From: UBA4656 sp002405525
GTDB lineage: Bacteria; Pseudomonadota; Gammaproteobacteria; Xanthomonadales; Ahniellaceae
Assembly: GCA_036723735.1 (NCBI GenBank)
Contig: DAIMGT010000042.1
Location: forward strand, 1 to 34,766
DNA: 34,766 nt
Direction: 5' to 3'
Shown here piece by piece: positions 1-6,988 of this stretch. Numbering within the stretch: the first letter of the stretch is position 1; every line of letters begins with the position of its first letter. The notes below the pieces were generated by a model. It saw only the letters and a list, made by a program, of their open reading frames with translations, searched no databases and had not been told where the DNA came from. Position numbers and translations under genes: made by a program.

Positions 1-111
1 GCCGTCTCACCCTCCGAGGAGGAAACCAAGAACGGGTTGCGGGTCGCCAGCATGGCGGATGCGGGCCCAGGCCAGCCGGTGGTGTTTAGCGACGGCTTCG
101 AGGGCAGCTGA
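1..111 (+). CDS. C-terminal fragment of a probable exported protein with a DGFE tail
   Basis: Frame 1 is open from the window edge to a TGA at 109-111 and gives the last 36 residues of a protein whose start lies outside the window. The final residues read VVFSDGFEGS. Two other proteins in this window, ending at 14117 and 22564, finish with the same kind of tail (LLRDGFE and LFANGFE). Both of those carry signal peptides, so by analogy this one is probably exported too. Its function cannot be told from the fragment. The gene is convergent with the outer-membrane protein gene that ends at 213. The reading rests on the tail match and the placement of the stop. Confidence 0.6.
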   Translation, partial: AVSPSEEETKNGLRVASMADAGPGQPVVFSDGFEGS

Positions 112-122
112 CGCCTGACCGT

Positions 123-141
123 GCGGCCGCCTGCGGGCCGC
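123..141. other. Short GC hairpin in a convergent gap
   Basis: GCGGCC at 123-128 pairs with GGCCGC at 136-141 around a 7-base loop. It lies between the stops of two convergent genes. There is no T-run, so it may only be a weak or Rho-assisted 3' end structure. Confidence 0.25.
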
Positions 142-212
142 GATTGCCTGTGCGATGCGGCAGGGCGCGCGCCGGTCACCTGCCCGGACGCGCGGCCCTG
201 CCGGGTTGGGCG

Positions 213-881
213 TCAGAACCGCCAGCCGATGCCGACGGTGGCGGCCCAGGGTTCGTAATCGGCCTCGATGCGACCGGGCGCACCGTCCTCGCCATCCAGT
301 TCCAGCGAGGACGCGCGCAGCCATCGCAGGCCGGCATCCAGGAACCACCGCTCTCCGAGGTCGTAGCGCGCGCCGAACAGGACCTGGAATCCACTGCCAC
401 TGCCGCTGTAGGAGCGCTCACCGGCAGTCGTGTCGAAGTCCACGTCGACCTCGGTCAGGCGCACGATGCCGGCGCCGATGTAGGTGGTCGTGCTGGGCGA
501 GCCGAACAGGTCGAACGCATAGATCGCGTTCAGCGCCACCGAGGTCGACGCGTAGTTTCCGTCACCGGCAGGTGCCGGCGACCTGAAGCCGGTGACTTCG
601 CTGTCGACGCTCTGGTAGGCGAACTCGCCCTCGATGCGCCAGCCATTGTCGAACTGCCATCCGATCGCGGCGCCCGCAAGGCCGCCGCCATCGAGGGCCG
701 CTTCCGCGGACTGCGCGGCGCCGGAGCCCGAGAAGGTGAGCGTCTGGTCGGACTGGTTGGCAAGGCCGAACAACGCGGTGGCGTAGGCGCCGGATTCGGC
801 AGCCTGGGCGCCGGCGGCAGCGGCAAGCGTGGTGGCGAACAGCGCGCCGTGAAGGCGGACGGCTGGGCGTCGATGGGACAT
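213..881 (-). CDS. Outer-membrane beta-barrel protein (OmpA/OmpW-like small porin type)
   Basis: This 222-aa protein has a cleavable signal peptide of about 28 residues, with a probable cut after AQA. A run of alternating polar and hydrophobic segments follows, such as TYIGAGIVRL, FQVLFGARYDLG and WFLDAGLRWL. It ends in GIGWRF, and a C-terminal Phe is the usual recognition signal for the BAM outer-membrane assembly machinery. Size and pattern fit the 8-stranded OMP_b-brl class. The start at 881 is chosen because AGGAGT lies 7 bases upstream and the signal peptide begins there; the open frame extends further upstream but that part looks non-coding. What it binds or transports is unknown. It is divergent from the LytTR regulator gene at 1104, which could regulate it, though nothing in the sequence proves that. 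Confidence 0.82.
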   Translation of the reverse strand: MSHRRPAVRLHGALFATTLAAAAGAQAAESGAYATALFGLANQSDQTLTFSGSGAAQSAEAALDGGGLAGAAIGWQFDNGWRIEGEFAYQSVDSEVTGFRSPAPAGDGNYASTSVALNAIYAFDLFGSPSTTTYIGAGIVRLTEVDVDFDTTAGERSYSGSGSGFQVLFGARYDLGERWFLDAGLRWLRASSLELDGEDGAPGRIEADYEPWAATVGIGWRF

Positions 882-1040
882 GTCAGGACTCCTGTGCGAT
901 GAGTGATTTGTGCGACCCGCGGATGCGGAGCGGAGCGATGATCGCGGGAGGCACGGTGCCGCCTGTGCAGCCGATGTCATTGCTCGCACCAGTGGTCGAC
1001 CTCCTGCACGGACGGTGGCGCACCCCGGCCGGACACGCCG

Positions 1041-1073
1041 TTCACGCTGCGGCCGCCGGCACGGGTAGACAAT
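1041..1073 (+). promoter_or_regulatory. Weak candidate promoter for the LytTR gene
   Basis: TTCACG (1041-1046) and TAGACA/GACAAT (1066-1073) resemble -35 and -10 elements about 30 bases before the ATG at 1104. The spacing of 19-21 bases is long and both matches are partial. Confidence 0.2.
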
Positions 1074-1103
1074 GCCGGTCTGCCGTCGCCTGCCCTTGCC
1101 CGG

Positions 1104-2135
1104 ATGCCCTCGATCCGCGTCACCCGGCTGCTGCCCGCCATCGTCGCCGCCATGGCGTTGCTCTTCGCGGTGCTCCAGCCACCCGCATCGCGGATGCTCA
1201 CGTTCCCGGCGGCACTGGGTTTCTGGGTACTGCACATCGGCATCGGCATGCTGCTGGCGATCCAGGCGACCGGATGGCTGTCACGTGTCAGCTGGTTTAC
1301 CGGCTGGAACCCATGGGCAAGACTGCTGGCGGCAGGGCTGGTCGGCAGCGTGCTGTTCGCGCCGGTAGCGCTGGCGCTGGAATGGGTGCTGCCCATCGAC
1401 ACCTCCGGCGAGTCGCCGGACGACGTGATGGACGCGTGGGAGGCCAACGGCGGCCCGCTGGCGCTGCTGGCCGAGTGGTTGCAGTTGTTGCCGTCGTACC
1501 TCGCCGCCTGGATGCTCGTGAACGCCGGCCTGCTGGCCGCCTCAGGGCCACAGGGAATGCCGGTCCCGGCCCGCGCTGCGCCTGCGCCTGCGCCTGCGCC
1601 CGGCGAGGTCGCGGTTCCGACCCTGATCGCAACGCCAGTTTCGGCGCCGGTCCTGGACCCGACGCCCGCGGCAGTCGGCACGCCGGCTTCGGCGCCGGAC
1701 GCTGCCGCCGCGACGGCCGCGACGCCGGCGCCGGGCGCGATCGCGGCCGCCCCGATGGTCACGCCGATCGCGCCGCCTGCCGATCAGGCGCCGGCGGATG
1801 CCGGGTTCATCGCCCTGCTGCCGCCGGCGATCGGCACCGACCTCATCGCCATCCAGGCCGACCTGCACTACCTGCAGGTCCGCACCGCGCGCGGCCGCGC
1901 GACCGTGCTGGCGACCATTGCCACCGCGGAACGCGCGCTCGGCGAACTCGGATTGCGCGTGCACCGCTCGCACTGGGTCTCACTCAGGCATGTCGCCCGC
2001 CTGGCCCGCACCGCCCGCGGCAACGTCCTGATCCTCAGCGACGGCAGCCGCGTGCCGGTCAGCCGACGCCGCGCCGCCGAGGTCCAGGCCCGACTCGGGC
2101 GGGATTTCGTCGTCGACCCGGCCGAGAGGCTGTGA
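1104..2135 (+). CDS. Membrane-anchored LytTR-family DNA-binding regulator
   Basis: This is a 343-aa protein. The N-terminal half has four predicted membrane helices, at about residues 8-28, 38-58, 73-96 and 123-146. A low-complexity Ala/Pro-rich linker follows (about 150-233), and a LytTR domain fills about 236-335. The domain is recognisable from the segments ADLHYLQVRTARG, LRVHRSHWVSLRHV and ILSDGSRVPVSRR, which match the usual LytTR pattern of a conserved HRSxxV core and a final DG..VPVSR strand. LytTR domains bind direct repeats in promoters. There is no receiver domain, so it is not a normal two-component regulator; the membrane part presumably senses the signal. The start at 1104 is the first ATG before helix 1; the Shine-Dalgarno is weak. 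The stop codon lies inside an inverted-repeat block that begins at 2124. Confidence 0.82.
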   Translation: MPSIRVTRLLPAIVAAMALLFAVLQPPASRMLTFPAALGFWVLHIGIGMLLAIQATGWLSRVSWFTGWNPWARLLAAGLVGSVLFAPVALALEWVLPIDTSGESPDDVMDAWEANGGPLALLAEWLQLLPSYLAAWMLVNAGLLAASGPQGMPVPARAAPAPAPAPGEVAVPTLIATPVSAPVLDPTPAAVGTPASAPDAAAATAATPAPGAIAAAPMVTPIAPPADQAPADAGFIALLPPAIGTDLIAIQADLHYLQVRTARGRATVLATIATAERALGELGLRVHRSHWVSLRHVARLARTARGNVLILSDGSRVPVSRRRAAEVQARLGRDFVVDPAERL

Positions 2136-2270
2136 AAAAGCAGCCTCTCAAGCGGGCCATGGATGCCTGTATGAAGGTCATGCACGCCAGTGCATGATTC
2201 GCCGGAGCGAGTCCGGACCGGTGCCGGACTCACGACTGGAAAAACCCTCAGCCCGTGGGTTTTTTCACAG
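2124..2270. repeat. Nested inverted-repeat block, MITE- or REP-like
   Basis: Five perfect inverted repeats lie within 147 bases. An outer pair, CTGTGAAAAA (2130-2139) and TTTTTCACAG (2261-2270), encloses the rest except the first few bases of the first hairpin. That hairpin is GAGAGGCTG (2124-2132) with CAGCCTCTC (2141-2149). Next come CATGCAC (2179-2185) with GTGCATG (2190-2196), GAGTCCGG (2209-2216) with CCGGACTC (2224-2231), and AAAAACCC (2240-2247) with GGGTTTTT (2257-2264). The outer pair resembles the terminal inverted repeats of a small non-autonomous element, and its left end contains the LytTR stop codon. No target-site duplication is obvious. Confidence 0.5.
2240..2265. terminator. 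Bidirectional intrinsic terminator
   Basis: AAAAACCC and GGGTTTTT pair around a 9-base loop and are followed by a T-run on either strand. It would end transcription of the LytTR gene. The stem has only three G-C pairs, so its strength is uncertain. Confidence 0.5.
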
Positions 2271-2421
2271 GCACTGAGCGCGGCCGGGCTGGTCGGCCCG
2301 GCGCCCGGCTCCGACTGTCCGATTTCGCCACCAAAACAGCGCTTCCGCCACTGGGAGCGAACCGAGCGCCATCCCAGGATGGGCAGACCGGGGCAGCCGC
2401 CCCGTTCACCGGGAGAACCCC

Positions 2422-2865
2422 ATGCTCCGTCTGCATCTGCTGCTCGCCGCCGGACTCGCCAGCGTGGCCGCTGGCGCCGCCGTCGCCACCCTGCCGCCCC
2501 GCACGACCGCAGCGTCCGCCGAGCCGGTCTACATCGAGGGCGGCCACTACACCGCGCGCCTGCACCAGTCCACGCGCCTCTGGCGGCTGCTGCCGCTCGA
2601 CGGCCAGGACCTGGTGCTCACCAACCCCGACATCCAATGCCGCGCGGACGCCGCCATACCGGCCGGCCTGTGGCTGGTGGCGCGCGATCCGCGCGGCGGG
2701 ATGGAACTGCGCGCGCCGTCCGGCACGGCCCTGCCCGAAGGGCACGCCGGCCACATCGCGCTGCTGCCATGCGGCGCCGTCGCCGACGACCGTGCGCTGC
2801 ACGCCCCGCAGGCCCTGATCGACTGGCTGGCCGCGCACAATGGCGCGGTATGGATCGGGGACTGA
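2422..2865 (+). CDS. Small exported protein of unknown function
   Basis: This 147-aa protein has an N-terminal signal peptide (residues 1 to about 32, hydrophobic core LHLLLAAGLASVAAGAAVA). The mature domain is about 115 aa and contains two cysteines (in NPDIQCRADAA and LLPCGAVADD) that could form a disulfide in the periplasm. The start is set by GGGAGA 5-10 bases before ATG 2422. Only three bases separate its stop from the GlxA-type regulator gene at 2869, so the two are very probably one operon and translationally coupled. I do not recognise the family. A role in the process controlled by the regulator is inferred from position only. Confidence 0.7.
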   Translation: MLRLHLLLAAGLASVAAGAAVATLPPRTTAASAEPVYIEGGHYTARLHQSTRLWRLLPLDGQDLVLTNPDIQCRADAAIPAGLWLVARDPRGGMELRAPSGTALPEGHAGHIALLPCGAVADDRALHAPQALIDWLAAHNGAVWIGD

Positions 2866-2868
2866 GCG

Positions 2869-3870
2869 ATGGGCCACGCTGCGCCACTGCGGGTCGGGGT
2901 CCTGCTGTTCGAGGACTTCGTGCTGTCGAACCTCGCCGGCCCGATCGACGTGCTGCGCGTCGCGCAGCGGCTCGCCGACCTGCGCGACCCGAAGGCCGGA
3001 CGGCGCTTCGAAACCCATGTCTTCGCCCTCGAGCCGCAGTTCGCCCCGTGCTGTTCGGCGGGGCTGTCGATCACGGGTGCCGCCGCCCCGCACGCGGCCA
3101 TCGACCTGCTGCTGGTTCCGGGGATCATGCACTCGTCGCCGCACCAGTTGATCGACCGCGTGCAGGCGATGGCGGGCGAGCGAGCGCTGCTGCGCGACCT
3201 GGCGGGGCGCGGCGTGCGGATTGCGGCCGCCTGCTCGGGGACCTTCCTGCTCGCCGCCACCGGTCTGCTGGACGGGCGCCGGGCGACCACATCCTGGTGG
3301 CTCGCGCACGCCTTCCAGCGGCAGTTCCCGCGCGTGCATCTCGAAGCCGACGCGATGCTGGTCGACGAGGGTCCGGTGCTGACCACCGGCGCGGCCACCG
3401 CGGTGCTCAACCTCACGCTGAAGCTGGTCGCCGAAGCCGCAGGCGAGCCGGTGGCGCAGCAGACCGCGCGGATGATGAACGTCGATGCCGAACGCCAGAG
3501 CCAGGCGCCCTACGTCAGCCTCGCGCTGATGGAGCGACCACGCAGCAGCCTGCTGGAGCGCGCGGACAGGATCATCAACCAGTCGCTGCACCGCGAGCTT
3601 CCGGTGGCGGAACTGGCCGGCGCGCTGGGCACCAGCGAGCGCAGCCTGCTGCGCCACTTCCGCGAGCACTACGGCATGGGGCCGCTGGAACACATCCAGC
3701 GCCTGCGCGTGGAGCGCGCCAAGGCGCTGCTGGAGACCACCCGGCTTTCTTTCGAGGAAATCTGCGAGCGCGTCGGCTACCGCGACGTGTCGTCGTTCCG
3801 CAAGCTCTTCAAGCGCGCCACCACGCTCACGCCCGCGGACTACCGGGAGCGGTTCCGGTTGCGGGCGTGA
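2869..3870 (+). CDS. GlxA-type transcriptional regulator (DJ-1/PfpI domain plus AraC helix-turn-helix)
   Basis: This 333-aa protein has the two-part architecture of the GlxA family. The N-terminal DJ-1/PfpI-like domain (about 7-190) begins VGVLLFEDFVLSNLAGPIDV and has the nucleophile-elbow sequence AACSGTFLLAATGLL with Cys122. In this family the domain normally senses a ligand rather than acting as an enzyme. The C-terminal AraC domain (about 230-328) carries both helix-turn-helix units: VAELAGALGTSERSLLRHFR and the second ending CERVGYRDVSSFRKLFKR. Members such as GbdR, CdhR and ArgR control use of betaine, carnitine or arginine, but no catabolic genes lie nearby, so the ligand is unknown. 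It follows the small exported protein gene at 2422 with a three-base gap. Confidence 0.9.
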   Translation: MGHAAPLRVGVLLFEDFVLSNLAGPIDVLRVAQRLADLRDPKAGRRFETHVFALEPQFAPCCSAGLSITGAAAPHAAIDLLLVPGIMHSSPHQLIDRVQAMAGERALLRDLAGRGVRIAAACSGTFLLAATGLLDGRRATTSWWLAHAFQRQFPRVHLEADAMLVDEGPVLTTGAATAVLNLTLKLVAEAAGEPVAQQTARMMNVDAERQSQAPYVSLALMERPRSSLLERADRIINQSLHRELPVAELAGALGTSERSLLRHFREHYGMGPLEHIQRLRVERAKALLETTRLSFEEICERVGYRDVSSFRKLFKRATTLTPADYRERFRLRA

Positions 3871-3913
3871 CGGGCGCGACACTGGACGCACCTGCGAACG
3901 CGCTGGCTGCGAT

Positions 3914-3933
3914 GAGCGCAGCGAATTGCGCTC
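3914..3933. other. Hairpin in the convergent gap after the GlxA-type gene
   Basis: GAGCGCA (3914-3920) pairs perfectly with TGCGCTC (3927-3933) around a 6-base loop, between two convergent genes. It lacks a T-run; it may protect 3' ends or help Rho-dependent termination. Confidence 0.35.
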
Positions 3934-4003
3934 CACCGCTCGAACCCGGTGCGTCTCCGCGCGCATTGCACCCTGCGATCTCCGACGCGCCAGCGCGGCG
4001 GGC

Positions 4004-4204
4004 TCAGCCCACGGGCTTGCCGCGCAGCACGCGCGCCGGGAGCAGGATCAGCGCGCGCAGGAACTCGAATACGCCCTCGATCGCAATGCCGAGTACGCGC
4101 AGCGGCAGCAGAAGCAGCCAGACCAGCGGATAGAGCACCACCGCCAGCAGCGCGAGCGGCCAGCAGACGACCAGCAGAAGCAGCCAGAACAGAAAGGTCA
4201 GCAT
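4004..4204 (-). CDS. Small two-helix inner-membrane protein
   Basis: This 66-aa protein starts MLTFLFWLLLLVVCW. It has two hydrophobic segments (about 3-19 and 21-37) and a basic C-terminal part containing LLPARVLRGKPVG, as expected for a small inner-membrane protein with its tail in the cytoplasm. I prefer the ATG at 4204 because the membrane segment begins there; an earlier in-frame ATG at 4252 would add 16 polar residues. It is divergent from the larger membrane protein gene at 4321 with a gap of about 115 bases, so the two may share a control region and a function. I know of no assigned role. Confidence 0.6.
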   Translation of the reverse strand: MLTFLFWLLLLVVCWPLALLAVVLYPLVWLLLLPLRVLGIAIEGVFEFLRALILLPARVLRGKPVG

Positions 4205-4320
4205 GGGTGTATCGTGCGTCCGGGCGCCGTCCCGAACAAGGGTCGGAGGTGACATTGCGCGCACGAGCCCCGCGGGCGTTTCCCGGCCGTTCAGCCGCCG
4301 CTCGCGGTCGGGATGCTGGG

Positions 4321-5196
4321 ATGATCGTCGCCATGGATATGCCGCCGCAGGCACACACCCCGGATCGCCGCCCGCCCTGGGCGCTCGCCGCCGCGCTCGC
4401 GCTACTGGTCGCGCTGTCGTGGTGGCCGGCGCTGGATCGCTTCGCCACCGGCACGGTGGACGCCGCGCTGACCCGCGCGCTCGCCGCCTTCGCGGTCGCG
4501 CGCGGCATCAATGGCGCAATCTCGGTGGCGCAGAGCGCCGAGGTGGCGCTGCAACCGGGTGGCGTGGGCGTGAGCCTGGCACCCGGCGAGGTGCTCGACC
4601 CGGTCAACGACCTGGTCGAACAGTTCTCGACCCTGATGCTGACCGCCTCGGCCTCGCTGGGCCTGCAGAAGCTGCTGGTGGGCGCCAGCGCCTGGACGCC
4701 GATCAAGGTCGCGCTGACGCTGGCGGTGCTGGGCTGGGTCGCGCTGACCTGGCGTCGTCCGGGCGGCGCGGCCGTGCGCTGGGCGCGGCTGTGCGCGCTG
4801 GGGCTCATCGCGCTGCGCCTCGCGGTGCCGCTGTCGGCGCTGGCCAGCGAAGGCGTCTACCGCGCCCTGCTGGCCGACGAGTACGAGCGCTCGGCGGCAA
4901 TGCTCGACGATACCCTGGCCCTGCTCGACGAACAGGGCGAGGCACTGCGACCGCCGCCGCCCGCGCCCGACGCCACGCTGCTCGACCGCGCGCGCGCGCT
5001 GATCGGCGAAGCAGGCGCGGCGATCGACGTGCGCGGCCGGCTGGCGCAGCTGGAGGCCACCGCCACCGCCGCGACCCGCCACATGGTGAACCTGCTCGCG
5101 GTGTTCACCGTGCAGACGGTGCTGCTGCCGCTGGGTTTCCTGTGGCTGCTGCTGCGTGGGCTGCGCCTGCTCGCCGGGCGGATGGCGACGGACTGA
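4321..5196 (+). CDS. Conserved integral membrane protein of unknown function
   Basis: This 291-aa protein has about five predicted membrane helices (roughly 21-36, 104-122, 128-144, 156-174 and 255-280). A periplasmic or cytosolic loop at about 180-250 is predicted to be helical and charged (LLADEYERSAAMLDDTLALL). The segment RGINGAISVAQSAEVALQPG before helix 2 looks like the most conserved part; I have seen similar sequence in uncharacterised proteobacterial membrane proteins. The start could be ATG 4321, 4333 or 4339, since no strong Shine-Dalgarno decides it. The gene ends 13 bases from the convergent recD stop, and GACTGA (5191-5196) with TCAGTC (5210-5215) forms an inverted repeat over both stops. 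No function is claimed. Confidence 0.7.
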   Translation: MIVAMDMPPQAHTPDRRPPWALAAALALLVALSWWPALDRFATGTVDAALTRALAAFAVARGINGAISVAQSAEVALQPGGVGVSLAPGEVLDPVNDLVEQFSTLMLTASASLGLQKLLVGASAWTPIKVALTLAVLGWVALTWRRPGGAAVRWARLCALGLIALRLAVPLSALASEGVYRALLADEYERSAAMLDDTLALLDEQGEALRPPPPAPDATLLDRARALIGEAGAAIDVRGRLAQLEATATAATRHMVNLLAVFTVQTVLLPLGFLWLLLRGLRLLAGRMATD

Positions 5197-5209
5197 GCTT
5201 CCGCGCGCG

Positions 5210-6988
5210 TCAGTCGGCGCCGCGGGCTTCCGCCAGCCGCGCGTGCAGCCCGCCGCCGCGGCGCGGCGCGCGCGACAGGCAAGTCTCCAACGCGGCCGGC
5301 ATCGCCCACAGCGACAGGCTTTCGCGCGCCCGCGAGGCGGCCGTGTAGAGCAGCTCGCGACCGAGGATGGGGTTGGCCGCGTCTGGCGGCAGCAGCACCG
5401 CCACCGCGTCGTACTCCGAGCCCTGGCTCTTGTGTACGGTGAGCGCGAAAGCCGGTTCGTGCGGCGGCAGCGCGGCGGGTGCGATCGCGCGTGCGCCGGC
5501 GCCGCCCTCACCCGCCCGTGCGGGGAACCAGACCCAGTGGCGGCCGTCGGGCGCCTCCAATTCGAGGCCGACGTCGCCGTTGTAGATCCGGCGCGCATGG
5601 TCGTTGTGGGTGACCAGCACGGCGCGGCCACCGAACGACGCGCCGCGGCCCAGCGCGCCGAAGCGCTGGCGCAGGCGCTCGACGAGCACGCGATTGGCAG
5701 CCTCGGCGCCGAAGGGGCCTTCGCGCAGCGCGCAGAGCAACTGCATGCGGCGCAGGGCGGAAAACGCAGCGGCGGCCTGCGCGGCCGCGTCGGGATCGCG
5801 CGGGTCGGGGCCGGTGCGCGGCCAATCGGCGGCGATCGCGTCGGCCCAGTCGTGCAGCGCGATGCGCAGCGCCGCCTGCGTGCCAACGGCCTGCAGCGAT
5901 GCGGCAGGACCTGCGGCGTCGATCGCCCCACGCAGTGCGACCCCATCGCCGACCCCGATCGCGCGCGTGATGCCGGCCAGCGGCGCGCTGGCGCGGAACA
6001 CGCGCGACAGGCGCACCAGGTCGCCGCGATCGTCGTCGGCCATCGCGGTGACGAGATCGGCCAGCACCGAGCCCGCGCCGACCGAGCCCAGCTGGTCGGC
6101 GTCGCCGACGAGGACCAGCGTGGCGTCCGGGCGCACCGCGTCGAGCAGGGCGCGCAGCATCGCGAGGTCGAGCATCGAGGCCTCGTCGACCACCACCACA
6201 TCATGCGGCAGCGGGTCGCCCGGGCCGTGCCGCCATCGATCGAGCGCGGGATGCCAGCCCAGCAGCCGGTGCACCGTGGTCGCCTCGTCCTCGCGCACCT
6301 GCGGCAGCAAGCCTTGCCAGTCCGCGGGCAGGTCGACGGCAAGCCGCGCCTTGCCCTCGCGCAGGCTCTCCGCCAGCCGCTGCGCCGCCTTGCCGGTCGG
6401 TGCGGCCAGGGCAATGCGCGGCACCGCATCCGCCGCTCGGCGCGCGAGCAGCAGCAGCATCCGCAGTACCGTGGTGGTCTTGCCGGTGCCGGGGCCACCG
6501 GTCAGCAGCAACAGGCGGCGACCGGCGGCCGCAGCCACCGCGGCGCGCTGCGGCGGATCGAGCTGCTGGGCGGCGGCGCCGAACAGCACGTCGAGGTCGG
6601 CCGCGAGTGCGTCTGCCGGCGGCGGGTCGGCCGCCGCGCGGCGCCGCGCGAGGTGCTTTGCGGCAACCTGCTCGTGGCGGAAGTTGCGCCACAGGTACAA
6701 GCGCCCGCCGGGATCGCGCACGAAAGGCGTGGGCGCGCCGCCATTGCCGAGCATCGCTTCGTCGGCGATCGAATCCAGCAGGCCGACATCGAAGGCCGGC
6801 ATGCCGGACAGCCCCGCCTGCAGGCAGGCATGGCCCTGCGCTTCGGCGAAAGCGGCGAGTGCAGCGAGTTCGGCCAGCGCAGGCGAGCCGCCGTACGCCA
6901 GCACCCAGCGCGCCAGCGCGCGGTCGAAGGGTCGCAGCGCGGCAAACGACGACGGCAGCTCGCGCGGCGCGAAGTCGAAGCCACTCAT
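5210..6988 (-). CDS. recD: Exodeoxyribonuclease V alpha subunit RecD
   Basis: This 592-aa protein is the fast 5'-3' helicase of RecBCD, which processes double-strand DNA ends for recombination and degrades foreign linear DNA. Visible superfamily 1 motifs are Walker A GGPGTGKTTT (about 164-173), motif Ia LAAPTGKAAQRL (about 194-205), Walker B VVVVDEASMLD (about 264-274), motif III LVGDADQLGSVGAG, motif V LTVHKSQGSEYDAV (about 516-529) and motif VI LLYTAASRARESL. The N-terminal 140 residues match the RecB-interacting region by position. Length is close to that of E. coli RecD (608 aa). The ATG at 6988 overlaps the recB stop as ATGA, so translation is coupled. All key motifs are intact. It is the last gene of the recC-recB-recD operon. 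Confidence 0.96.
   Translation of the reverse strand: MSGFDFAPRELPSSFAALRPFDRALARWVLAYGGSPALAELAALAAFAEAQGHACLQAGLSGMPAFDVGLLDSIADEAMLGNGGAPTPFVRDPGGRLYLWRNFRHEQVAAKHLARRRAAADPPPADALAADLDVLFGAAAQQLDPPQRAAVAAAAGRRLLLLTGGPGTGKTTTVLRMLLLLARRAADAVPRIALAAPTGKAAQRLAESLREGKARLAVDLPADWQGLLPQVREDEATTVHRLLGWHPALDRWRHGPGDPLPHDVVVVDEASMLDLAMLRALLDAVRPDATLVLVGDADQLGSVGAGSVLADLVTAMADDDRGDLVRLSRVFRASAPLAGITRAIGVGDGVALRGAIDAAGPAASLQAVGTQAALRIALHDWADAIAADWPRTGPDPRDPDAAAQAAAAFSALRRMQLLCALREGPFGAEAANRVLVERLRQRFGALGRGASFGGRAVLVTHNDHARRIYNGDVGLELEAPDGRHWVWFPARAGEGGAGARAIAPAALPPHEPAFALTVHKSQGSEYDAVAVLLPPDAANPILGRELLYTAASRARESLSLWAMPAALETCLSRAPRRGGGLHARLAEARGAD

Noticed and set aside
5191..5215. Inverted repeat across the recD and membrane-protein stops as a terminator
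   Set aside because: The stem is only 6 bp with a 13-base loop and no T-run, so it is too weak to call.
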